Shown: positions 16,914-24,703 of the stretch, in pieces
How positions within the stretch are numbered: position 1 is the first letter of the stretch
Layout: each line of letters opens with the position of its first letter
Source of the DNA: an uncultured Lachnospiraceae bacterium
GTDB lineage: Bacteria; Bacillota; Clostridia; Lachnospirales; Lachnospiraceae
Direction of reading: 5' to 3'
NCBI GenBank assembly: GCA_910588875.1
Contig: CAJURT010000010.1
Coordinates: 1-64,000 of the forward strand
Length of the DNA: 64,000 nucleotides
Notes under the pieces: model-generated
What the model saw: the letters and a program-made list of their open reading frames with translations, nothing else
The model's database searches: none
What the model was told of the DNA's origin: nothing
Program-made: the position numbers and the translations under genes

Positions 16914-17966
16914 ATGATTATTCAACACAACATAGCGGCAATCAACTCCTACAGAAACTTAGGCGTGAACCAGAGCGGCCTGAACAAGAACTTGGAGAAA
17001 CTGTCATCCGGTTACAAGATCAACCGTGCCGGTGACGACGCAGCAGGCCTGGCGATTTCCGAGAGCATGAGATCGCAGATCAACGGCCTGAACCAGGCAG
17101 CAAAGAACGCACAGGATGCTATCGGTCTGATCCAGACGGCAGAAGGTGCGCTGACCGAGGTTCACTCCATGCTGCAGCGTCTTACCACCCTGGCATCCCA
17201 GTCTGCAAACGGCACCTACAATACCGTGGCAAGGGGCAACCTGCAGAGCGAGGTTGAGGAACTGTTAAAGGAAATCGACCGTATCGCGAACAACACCGAC
17301 TTCAACGGCATTAAGCCCCTGGCAGCTACCGGCGGGGCAGGCAAGATGACCTTCCAGATCGGCCCGAGTGCAGCCGAGACGATCACCGTGAACAGCCAGG
17401 CGATGACAGCCAGCGGTATCCAGGCTGCTATTTGGGGAGATGTAGTAGACAGAGGTGTTGGAGCAAGCTACAAGGTTGGTAATAATGATTTTGCATTAAC
17501 CGGAGCCAAGAAAACGGACTATATCAAAGATGACGGAACCATTGGCGATAGTTATGTAGATGATATAGAAGAAGCCGCAGCTGCTACTTCAAAACTCAAA
17601 ACTCCGGCAGGTAAAGAGTTGAATAGCGGAGCAAAAGTGGCATCTGCCCTGCTGCCGAGCATGAACATTTCCGGCACCAGCACCGTTGTTGCGAATGCGG
17701 CTATCGATACCATCAATGATGCAATCAATGCCGTTTCCAGCTACCGTGCAAAACTCGGTGCAGCCCAGAACAGGCTTGAGCACACCGTGAACAACCTGAA
17801 GGTTACTTCCGAGAACATCACCTCTGCAGAGAGCCGTATCCGTGACACGGACATGGCAGATGAGATTACTGCATTCACGAAGAACAACATTCTTCTGCAG
17901 GCATCCCAGTCCATGCTGGCACAGTCCAACTCCGTGCCGCAGAGCATCTTGAGCCTGCTGCAGTAA
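16914..17966 (+). CDS. fliC: Flagellin
   Basis: The intact filament subunit (350 residues; hag in Bacillus nomenclature). The D0/D1 N-terminal domain is conserved (LEKLSSGYKINRAGDDAAG at about 28-46), the middle is short and variable (about 170-245), and the C-terminal D1/D0 domain ends SILSLLQ. The ATG is preceded by ACAAGGAGGG. Transcription is from its own sigma-D promoter, and the leader has CsrA-like sites. The fliB gene just upstream suggests that lysines on its surface may be methylated. It is secreted without a signal peptide through the flagellar export apparatus. Confidence 0.97.
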   Translation: MIIQHNIAAINSYRNLGVNQSGLNKNLEKLSSGYKINRAGDDAAGLAISESMRSQINGLNQAAKNAQDAIGLIQTAEGALTEVHSMLQRLTTLASQSANGTYNTVARGNLQSEVEELLKEIDRIANNTDFNGIKPLAATGGAGKMTFQIGPSAAETITVNSQAMTASGIQAAIWGDVVDRGVGASYKVGNNDFALTGAKKTDYIKDDGTIGDSYVDDIEEAAAATSKLKTPAGKELNSGAKVASALLPSMNISGTSTVVANAAIDTINDAINAVSSYRAKLGAAQNRLEHTVNNLKVTSENITSAESRIRDTDMADEITAFTKNNILLQASQSMLAQSNSVPQSILSLLQ

Positions 17967-18025
17967 TCGGATTTTAGATCTTATCTGGGTTTAAAAGCGT
18001 ATTAAAATGAAAAGATAGAACCGGG

Positions 18026-18070
18026 ACACCCCGGCAGGAGGCGCTATGGGCGTTTCCTGCCGGGGTGTCC
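18026..18070 (+). terminator. Terminator of the second flagellin gene
   Basis: The same 14-bp stem as after copy 1 (18026-18039 with 18055-18068). The stretch from here to the promoter at 18219 shows nothing I can assign. Confidence 0.75.
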
Positions 18071-18218
18071 TGATCCATAGGGCATTTCGTTCCCAAGCCC
18101 TCCGTGGAAGATAAGTGCAGGTTACCATTGTCCGCTGAGGTTATAATCTGGAGATTCCTGATAGGGCCGCCCTTTGCGGGAGGTTTTCGTAAATGATTCC
18201 ACAAAATAAAAAATAGAA

Positions 18219-18247
18219 TTGAGATATACGGGAGAAGTGTGTATAAT
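18219..18247 (+). promoter_or_regulatory. Sigma-A promoter of the response-regulator gene
   Basis: TTGAGA (18219-18224), 17-bp spacer, TATAAT (18242-18247). It leaves a leader of about 105 bases before the gene. Confidence 0.8.
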
Positions 18248-18361
18248 AAAACAGGAAAATGCTCCGGAAGCAGACGGTATCTTTGGTATAACCTGACGGG
18301 GCAAAACAGCCAGGTTTGGTTATCGGTTGCGGTACAATAGAAAGATAAGGTGGGCATAACA

Positions 18362-18748
18362 ATGGGAATCAGGGTTGTGGCGGTGGACAATGCGCCGGAA
18401 CTGTTGGAGAAGATAAAAGGGATTTTCCGGAATATGGGACAGGTGGAACTGGTGGGCTGTTTTGAGGAAGCGGTGGCAGTGGTAGATTTTGTACGGGAAA
18501 ACCAGGTGGATATGGTATTTACGGACATTGTGATGCCGGATATCAGCGGGATCAGCTTAGCGTCCGCGCTGCACCGCCTGCCGGATCCCCCTGCCGTAGT
18601 CATGATGTCGAGCATACCCGGCTTCTCCTTGGAGGCGTGGAAGATCCAGGCATTTGGATTTATTGAGAAGCCCTATACCAGGATGGATGTGGCGAGGATG
18701 GTTGAAAAATATAAAAAGGAACGGGAAAATCCGGGGGAGATTCGTTAG
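18362..18748 (+). CDS. Stand-alone response regulator receiver domain
   Basis: A 128-residue single REC domain with no output domain, comparable to CheY or Spo0F. The phospho-acceptor is Asp55 in VFTDIVMPDISG, and the conserved lysine is Lys103 in FIEKPY. The acidic pocket has Asp9 followed by Asn rather than the usual Asp-Asp pair, so metal binding may be altered. The start at 18362 is chosen over an in-frame GTG at 18350 because AAGGTGG is spaced for the ATG. No partner kinase is adjacent; the nearest is the hybrid kinase at 24704. Its position after the flagellin genes might suggest a chemotaxis or motility link, but it has its own promoter. Confidence 0.85.
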   Translation: MGIRVVAVDNAPELLEKIKGIFRNMGQVELVGCFEEAVAVVDFVRENQVDMVFTDIVMPDISGISLASALHRLPDPPAVVMMSSIPGFSLEAWKIQAFGFIEKPYTRMDVARMVEKYKKERENPGEIR

Positions 18749-18824
18749 GATTACCAATAGAAAACCATAGGACGGTATGATAAAATGGACGGAAAATGGT
18801 TATTGTAAAGACAGGAGGAACAGA

Positions 18825-20000
18825 ATGAACGATACACATATTTCCGATTCCGTTTTATATATCGGTGTGAATGACAGGACATTGGATCTGTTTGAGAGCC
18901 AGTATGTGGTTCCGAACGGGGTGAGTTATAATTCTTATGTGATATTGGACGAGAAGGTAGCAGTATTAGACACGGTGGATGCGCGGGCATCGGAGCAGTG
19001 GTTTGCCAATCTGGAGCAGGCGCTGGCCGGGGAGCCGGTGGATTATCTGGTGGTTTCCCATATGGAACCGGACCATGCGGCGAATGTGGAGCGTTTTGCC
19101 AGGCAGCACCCGGAGGCCGTGCTGGTAGGAAATGCCAAGACGTTTGGGATGATTGCCCAGTTTTTTGATTTGGACCTGGAGGGAAGGAAGTTGGAGGTCA
19201 AGGAGGGCGATACCCTGGATCTGGGGCAGCATGTCCTGCAGTTTTTTATGGCTCCTATGGTTCATTGGCCGGAGGTGATGGTGGCCTATGAGCAGACAGA
19301 GAAGATCCTGTTCTCGGCCGATGGTTTTGGCAAGTTCGGCGCGCTGGATGCGGAGGAAGGATGGGATGAGGAGGCAGCCCGGTACTATCTGAATATAGTG
19401 GGGAAATATGGCGTGCAGGTGCAGGGGCTGCTGAGGAAAGCAGAGAAGCTGGATATCCGTATGATCTGCCCGTTGCATGGGCCGATCCTGCGGGACAACT
19501 TAGGGCACTACCTGGAGAAATACCAGATTTGGAGCACCTATCAGCCGGAGCAGAAGGGCGTGCTGATAGCCTATGCTTCCATCCACGGCAATACGGCTAA
19601 GGCAGCGCAGCTGCTGGCAGAGTATCTGGGGGAACTGGGAGAGGAGCATGTGGAACTGATGGATCTGTCGAGGGAAGATCTGTCACTGGCTGTCCGGAAG
19701 GCCTTTTATTATGACCGGATGGTGGTGGCGGCAGCGACATATGACGGCGGGGTGTTCCCTTGCATGGAAGAATTTTTACAGCACATCCGTTCTAAGAACT
19801 ACCAGAAGAGAACCGTGGGGATCCTGGAAAACGGAAGCTGGGCACCGATGGCCGGGAAGGTGATGAGGGGGCTTTTAGAAGGGATGAAGGATGTGAGGAT
19901 CCTGGAGCCGGTGGTGACGGTGAAGTCGGCAGTGAAGGAGGAAAACCGGGCTGCCATGAAAGAATTGGCTCAAAGCTGTGTGGATTCGGCCGCAAGATAA
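18825..20000 (+). CDS. fprA: FprA-type flavodiiron protein
   Basis: A cytoplasmic flavodiiron protein that reduces oxygen or nitric oxide to protect anaerobes. Its 391 residues comprise an N-terminal metallo-beta-lactamase-like di-iron domain with the H-X-E-X-D-H ligand motif (His79, Glu81, Asp83, His84 in SHMEPDHAA), and a C-terminal flavodoxin domain with the FMN loop ASIHGNTAKAA (about 255-265). There is no fused rubredoxin. The ATG at 18825 has AGGAGGA seven bases upstream; the frame is open 48 bases earlier without such a site. Confidence 0.95.
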   Translation: MNDTHISDSVLYIGVNDRTLDLFESQYVVPNGVSYNSYVILDEKVAVLDTVDARASEQWFANLEQALAGEPVDYLVVSHMEPDHAANVERFARQHPEAVLVGNAKTFGMIAQFFDLDLEGRKLEVKEGDTLDLGQHVLQFFMAPMVHWPEVMVAYEQTEKILFSADGFGKFGALDAEEGWDEEAARYYLNIVGKYGVQVQGLLRKAEKLDIRMICPLHGPILRDNLGHYLEKYQIWSTYQPEQKGVLIAYASIHGNTAKAAQLLAEYLGELGEEHVELMDLSREDLSLAVRKAFYYDRMVVAAATYDGGVFPCMEEFLQHIRSKNYQKRTVGILENGSWAPMAGKVMRGLLEGMKDVRILEPVVTVKSAVKEENRAAMKELAQSCVDSAAR

Positions 20001-20007
20001 AGAAAAT

Positions 20008-20050
20008 AAGGCATTCTCCCCAAACGGGCATAGTTTTGGGGGAATGCCTT
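20008..20050. terminator. Bidirectional terminator between fprA and darA
   Basis: A stem of about 18 bp (20008-20025 with 20033-20050, one wobble and one mismatch). On the minus strand it is followed by TTATTTTCTTT, so it mainly serves darA; the + strand tail is weaker. Confidence 0.75.
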
Positions 20051-20075
20051 GTCTGCTAACGGCAGTATCATTCCA

Positions 20076-20411
20076 TTAAAATTTCTCGTAACGTTCTACA
20101 TCTGTAACAAAAATCGTGGCGCCGCCCAGTTCTACGGACACGGGCATCATCACATATCCGGCGGAGATGGAGCCGATATTCGGCGCAGGGATATCACAGG
20201 TGATCTTTTGCCGTTTTCCACAGGTCTCGCGTATCAGATTGATGGCATGGTCAACCTGTTCTTCATCTGTACCAATCATCAAGGTTGCATTCCCTTTTTT
20301 CAAGAAACCGCCGGTGGTAGCCAGCCGGGTCACGCTGAAGTGATGGTCCGTAAGCACGTCTGTCACGCGGTTTCCGTCATCGGAACTTACAATTGCGTAT
20401 ATAATTTTCAT
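20076..20411 (-). CDS. darA: Cyclic-di-AMP receptor (DarA/PstA-like)
   Basis: A 111-residue PII-like signalling protein of the DarA/PstA (PF06153) family that binds cyclic di-AMP as a trimer. Recognisable parts are the N-terminal MKIIYAIVSSDDGNRV, the TTGGFLKKGNATLMIG stretch, and the C-terminal VSVELGGATIFVTDVERYEKF. The start is fixed by GGAGGTG five bases upstream of the ATG; the frame is open 27 codons further without a ribosome site. It has its own promoter and terminator. With cdaA and cdaR in the same window it indicates a complete c-di-AMP make-and-sense pathway, although its targets are unknown. Confidence 0.92.
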   Translation of the reverse strand: MKIIYAIVSSDDGNRVTDVLTDHHFSVTRLATTGGFLKKGNATLMIGTDEEQVDHAINLIRETCGKRQKITCDIPAPNIGSISAGYVMMPVSVELGGATIFVTDVERYEKF

Positions 20412-20445
20412 AACAACACCTCCGTCTCTGAAAAAATCTGATTTT

Positions 20446-20474
20446 ATTTTATCACAAATCCTGTTTGGTGTAAA
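20446..20474 (-). promoter_or_regulatory. Promoter of darA
   Basis: On the minus strand TTTACA (20474-20469), a 17-bp spacer and TAAAAT (20451-20446), 35 bases before the start codon. Confidence 0.7.
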
Positions 20475-20560
20475 TGAGGAAATCCAAAGCAAAATATCAG
20501 CAAGACATTTCGGGACATTTCAGTTGCCAGGAAAAAATAGTACTAAAATTGTGGGAACCA

Positions 20561-20569
20561 TGATATAAT
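20561..20569 (+). promoter_or_regulatory. Extended -10 promoter of the dgt-dnaG-rpoD operon
   Basis: TGATATAAT gives an extended -10 (TGN plus TATAAT at 20564-20569). No good -35 is seen at the usual distance. The rest of the darA-dgt gap (20475-20743) is purine-rich with no other feature that I recognise. Confidence 0.55.
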
Positions 20570-20743
20570 AAACATAAACGAGAAAATATGCCTTGGGCTG
20601 AAACCGGGAAGAACAAACAGCAAGGAGTTAGGAAAGCAGGACAAGCAGAGAAAGAATAAGGCCAAGCAAAGAGCAGAGCCCAAAAGGACAGAAAGAAAGT
20701 GCTGGGCACCGGGGATACAAAAGGCTGCAAAGGGGGAAGGCAG

Positions 20744-21751
20744 ATGACGATCAGAGAAGCACAGGAGGCATGGGAGGCGAAGTATCTAAGCCCTTATGCC
20801 TCTTTGAGCAGGGAGACGAAAGGCAGGGACGAGCCGGAAGAACTGTGCGATATCCGTCCGGAGTACCAGCGGGACCGGGACCGGATCCTGCACTGTAAGG
20901 CATTTCGGCGCTTAAAGCATAAGACCCAGGTGTTCCTGGCTCCGGAGGGAGACCACTACCGGACACGGCTGACGCATACCTTGGAGGTGGCGCAGATTGC
21001 CAGGACAGTTGCCCGTGCATTGCGGATGAATGAGAACCTCACAGAGGCGATTGCCCTTGGGCATGATTTAGGGCATACCCCTTTTGGCCATTCCGGAGAA
21101 CGTATCTTAGACGAACTGTGCCCGGACGGATTTGCCCATTACCGCCAGAGCGTGCGGGTGGTGGAATTGCTGGAAAAGGACGGCAAGGGCTTGAACCTCA
21201 CCAAAGAGGTGCGGGACGGGATCCTCAACCACAGGACAAGCGGCAGCCCGTCTACCTTAGAGGGGCGCATCGTGCGCCTTTCTGATAAGATTGCCTACAT
21301 AAACCATGATATTGATGATGCGATACGTGGGAAGATATTCCGGGAAGCAGACATCCCGCAGCAATATACGGATCTCTTGGGGCACAGTGTGCGGGAACGG
21401 CTCAATACCATGATCCATGATATCATCGAGAGCAGCATGGACAGGCCGGAGATCTGCATGTCACCGGGAATGCAGGAGGCCATGCAGGGGCTGAGGTCCT
21501 GGTTGTTTGAACATATGTACCTGAATGAGATACCTAAGGCAGAAGAAAAGAAGGCGCAGCAGCTGATTGCGTCCCTGTACCAGTATTATTTAAGCCATGC
21601 GGAACAGATGCCGGAGGAATACCGGATGTTGATGGAGCAGCAGGGGGAAAAGAAGGAACGGGTGGTCTGCGATTACATTGCAGGCATGAGCGACAGCTAT
21701 GCCATCTATAAATTTGAAGAACTGTTTGTGCCGCAAGCGTGGAAAGTATAG
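20744..21751 (+). CDS. dgt: Deoxyguanosinetriphosphate triphosphohydrolase-like HD protein
   Basis: A 335-residue HD-domain phosphohydrolase expected to cleave dGTP or other dNTPs to nucleoside and triphosphate. The metal-binding histidines and aspartates are in RTRLTHTLEVAQIAR, LGHDLGHTPFGHSGE and LSDKIAYINHDIDDA. ATG 20744 is preceded by AAGGGGGAAGG; a start 45 bases earlier is open but has no such site. It precedes dnaG by 30 bases, the usual clostridial arrangement. Confidence 0.93.
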   Translation: MTIREAQEAWEAKYLSPYASLSRETKGRDEPEELCDIRPEYQRDRDRILHCKAFRRLKHKTQVFLAPEGDHYRTRLTHTLEVAQIARTVARALRMNENLTEAIALGHDLGHTPFGHSGERILDELCPDGFAHYRQSVRVVELLEKDGKGLNLTKEVRDGILNHRTSGSPSTLEGRIVRLSDKIAYINHDIDDAIRGKIFREADIPQQYTDLLGHSVRERLNTMIHDIIESSMDRPEICMSPGMQEAMQGLRSWLFEHMYLNEIPKAEEKKAQQLIASLYQYYLSHAEQMPEEYRMLMEQQGEKKERVVCDYIAGMSDSYAIYKFEELFVPQAWKV

Positions 21752-21781
21752 GCGAAGGAAAAGAGGGGAAAGGAGCATTCC

Positions 21782-23551
21782 ATGTATTATCCGGAAGAAA
21801 CCATCGAGGAAGTGAGAGAAAGAAATGATATTGTGGATGTGATTTCGGGATATGTGAAGCTGCAGAAAAAGGGCAGTAATTATTTTGGGCTCTGCCCTTT
21901 CCACAATGAGAAATCCCCTTCTTTTTCGGTGTCGCCTCAGAAACAGATGTATTATTGTTTTGGCTGCGGGGCGGGGGGGAATGTGATCACGTTTGTGATG
22001 GAATATGAAAATTATTCTTTTCAGGAAGCGCTGAAAATGCTGGCGGACCGGGCGGGGGTGAAGCTGCCGGAGGCAGAATATTCCAAGGAGGAGCGGGACC
22101 GGGCGGACAAGCGGTCGGCGCTTTTGGAGGTGAATAAGCTGGCGGCGAATTATTTCTATTATCAGCTTCGCCAGCCCCAGGGAAAGGCCGGCTATGAATA
22201 TTTCAGGCGGAGGGAATTGACAGAGGAGACGATCCGCCGGTTTGGACTGGGGTATGCAAACAAGACAAGCGATGATCTGTACCGCTATTTAAAATCCAAG
22301 GGATACCAGGATGGTCTCTTGAAGGAAAGCGGGCTGGTTACCCTGGAGGAGAGGGGAAGCTATGACAAGTTCTGGAACCGGGTCATGTTCCCGATCATGG
22401 ATCCCAACAGCCGGGTGATCGGCTTCGGCGGCCGGGTCATGGGGGATGGGGAGCCAAAGTATTTAAACTCCCCGGAGACATTAATCTTTGACAAGGGACG
22501 CAATCTCTATGGGCTGAATTATGCCCGTACCAGCCGGGAAAAAAGCCTGCTGGTGTGCGAGGGGTATATGGATGTGATCGCCATGCATCAGGCAGGTTTT
22601 ACCAATGCGGTGGCTTCCCTGGGCACGGCCCTGACTTCCCGCCATGCGGCGCTTTTAAAGCGCTATACGGAGCAGGTGATATTGACGTATGACAGTGACG
22701 GCGCCGGGGTAAAGGCAGCGCTGCGGGCGATTCCCATTCTCAGGGAGGCCGGAGTATCAGCCCGGGTGCTGGACCTAAGGCCATATAAGGATCCGGATGA
22801 ATTTATAAAGAATAAGGGAAAGGACGAATTTAAAAAGAGGGTGGATGGGGCGCGCAACAGTTTCCTGTTTGAGATTGACGTGCTGCGCCGCGATTACCAG
22901 ACAGAAGACCCGGAACAGAAGACCCGGTTTATCCATGCGGCAGCCGGGAAGCTGCTGGTGTTTGAGGAGGCTATGGAACGGGATAGCTATATCCAGGCAG
23001 TAGCGCGGGAACAGATGCTCCCCTACGAAGATTTGCGGCGGCTGGTGAACCGCCTGGGCAATATGCCCCAAACCGGGCAGGCGGCCCGGGGAAGGCAGGG
23101 GGCGGATGGCAGGGACCGGGAGAAGAAGGAGAAGGACGACGGGAACCGCCGGGCACAGAGGCTTTTGCTTACCTGGCTGATTGAGCAGCCCCAACTGTTT
23201 GCCAAAGTCAGGGATATCATTGGGGAAGAGGATTTTGTGGAGCCTCTTTACCGCAGGGTTGCAGAAATGGTGTTTGACGGTTTAAGGAGAGGGGATGTAA
23301 ACCCGGCAGAGATCCTGAACCATTTCATCAATGATGAGGAAGAGTACAAGGAAGTGGCTGCTTTGTTCCATGCACGCCTGGAGGAGGCCCTGGGGAATGA
23401 AGAACAGAAAAAGGCATTCCCGGATATTGTATACCGGGTTAAGAAAAACAGCCTGGATTATGCCAGCCGGAATGCGTCGGATATCGGTGAACTGCAGCGC
23501 ATTATCCGGGAGCAGGCAGGGCTGAGAAAGCTTTTGGCCACGATTGATTAA
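21782..23551 (+). CDS. dnaG: DNA primase
   Basis: Makes the RNA primers for replication. The 589 residues show an N-terminal CHC2 zinc finger (Cys38, His41, Cys59, Cys62), the RNA-polymerase basic motif and Toprim domain (LLVCEGYMDVIAMHQAG; YDSDGAGVKAA), and a C-terminal helicase-interaction region after about residue 440, preceded by a Gly/Arg/Asp/Lys-rich linker (about 430-455). The ribosome site AAAGGAG precedes the ATG. rpoD follows after 15 bases. Confidence 0.97.
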   Translation: MYYPEETIEEVRERNDIVDVISGYVKLQKKGSNYFGLCPFHNEKSPSFSVSPQKQMYYCFGCGAGGNVITFVMEYENYSFQEALKMLADRAGVKLPEAEYSKEERDRADKRSALLEVNKLAANYFYYQLRQPQGKAGYEYFRRRELTEETIRRFGLGYANKTSDDLYRYLKSKGYQDGLLKESGLVTLEERGSYDKFWNRVMFPIMDPNSRVIGFGGRVMGDGEPKYLNSPETLIFDKGRNLYGLNYARTSREKSLLVCEGYMDVIAMHQAGFTNAVASLGTALTSRHAALLKRYTEQVILTYDSDGAGVKAALRAIPILREAGVSARVLDLRPYKDPDEFIKNKGKDEFKKRVDGARNSFLFEIDVLRRDYQTEDPEQKTRFIHAAAGKLLVFEEAMERDSYIQAVAREQMLPYEDLRRLVNRLGNMPQTGQAARGRQGADGRDREKKEKDDGNRRAQRLLLTWLIEQPQLFAKVRDIIGEEDFVEPLYRRVAEMVFDGLRRGDVNPAEILNHFINDEEEYKEVAALFHARLEEALGNEEQKKAFPDIVYRVKKNSLDYASRNASDIGELQRIIREQAGLRKLLATID

Positions 23552-23566
23552 GAAAGGCGGACAGAC

Positions 23567-24685
23567 ATGGGAGAACAGATACTGACACTGGAGGAAAAGC
23601 TGATCTTACTGCTGGAGACTGCAAAAAAGAAAAAAAACGTGCTGGAAAACAGGGAGATCCTGGATTTTTTCCGGGGGGAGATCCTGGATCCGGATAAGCT
23701 GGATAAAATATACGATTTCCTTGACAAAAACCGTGTGGATGTGCTGCGCATCGATGAAGATGACGATATGGAGCCGGAACTTTTCATGGAGGAAGAACTG
23801 GACGGCGGGGAGGAGATCAATGTTGAGGAGATTGACCTGTCTGTCCCGGAACATGTGGGGGTGGAGGATCCGGTCCGCATGTATTTAAAAGAAATCGGAA
23901 AGATTCCTCTTTTGTCCGTGGAGGATGAAATTGAACTGGCAAAGAGGATGGAAGCAGGCGACAATGAGGCAAGGAAACAGCTGGCGGAGGCCAACCTGCG
24001 TCTGGTAGTCAGCATTGCGAAGCGGTATGTGGGGAGGGGGATGCAGCTGCTGGATCTGATCCAGGAGGGGAACCTGGGGCTGATCAAGGCAGTGGAAAAA
24101 TTTGACTACCGGAAGGGATATAAATTCAGCACCTATGCCACCTGGTGGATCCGCCAGGCAATTACCCGTTCTATAGCAGACCAGGCCAGGACGATCCGTA
24201 TTCCGGTGCATATGGTAGAGACCATCAACCGCCTGATCCGTACCCAGCGCCAGCTGGTACAGGAACTGGGACGGGAGCCTTCCGTGGAAGAACTTGCCGC
24301 CAGGATGGATCTCCCGGTGGAAAGGGTGCAGGAGATACAAAAGATCGCCCAGGAGCCGGTATCCCTGGAGACGCCGATTGGGGAAGAGGAGGACAGCCAT
24401 CTGGGGGACTTTATCCAGGATGACCAGGTGGCAGTGCCGGCAGACCAGGCAACGTTTACCCTTCTCAGGGAACAGCTTCTGGAGGCCCTTGAGACGCTGA
24501 CCGAGAGGGAACAAAAGGTGCTGCGCCTGCGGTTTGGGCTGGATGACGGACGGCCCAGGACATTGGAAGAAGTAGGGAAGGAATTCAAGGTGACCAGGGA
24601 ACGGATCCGTCAGATTGAGGCAAAGGCGCTCCGCAAGCTGCGCCACCCAAGCAGAAGCAAAAAATTAAAGGATTATCTGGACTAA
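23567..24685 (+). CDS. rpoD: Primary sigma factor (sigma-A/sigma-70)
   Basis: A 372-residue housekeeping sigma factor, the short Firmicutes type. Region 1.2 (VRMYLKEIGKIPLLS), region 2 (YKFSTYATWWIRQAITR), region 3 and region 4 with the helix-turn-helix (GKEFKVTRERIRQIEAKALRKLR) are all present. An acidic stretch (about residues 60-95) precedes region 1.2. It follows dnaG closely. The -35/-10 boxes noted through this window fit its expected specificity. Confidence 0.98.
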   Translation: MGEQILTLEEKLILLLETAKKKKNVLENREILDFFRGEILDPDKLDKIYDFLDKNRVDVLRIDEDDDMEPELFMEEELDGGEEINVEEIDLSVPEHVGVEDPVRMYLKEIGKIPLLSVEDEIELAKRMEAGDNEARKQLAEANLRLVVSIAKRYVGRGMQLLDLIQEGNLGLIKAVEKFDYRKGYKFSTYATWWIRQAITRSIADQARTIRIPVHMVETINRLIRTQRQLVQELGREPSVEELAARMDLPVERVQEIQKIAQEPVSLETPIGEEEDSHLGDFIQDDQVAVPADQATFTLLREQLLEALETLTEREQKVLRLRFGLDDGRPRTLEEVGKEFKVTRERIRQIEAKALRKLRHPSRSKKLKDYLD

Positions 24686-24703
24686 AGACAGCGGGGAGGA
24701 CGA

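Larger units (their letters stand above)
15336..18068 (+). repeat. Tandem duplication of the flagellin transcription unit
   Basis: Two direct copies of a unit of about 1.35 kb: sigma-D promoter, leader with G10, flagellin and terminator (about 15336-16680 and 16735-18068). Starts are offset by 1399 bases and ends by 1390. The first 510 coding bases, the last 315 and the 3' untranslated region are almost identical. Only the central variable region and the sequence around the promoters differ. Confidence 0.9.
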
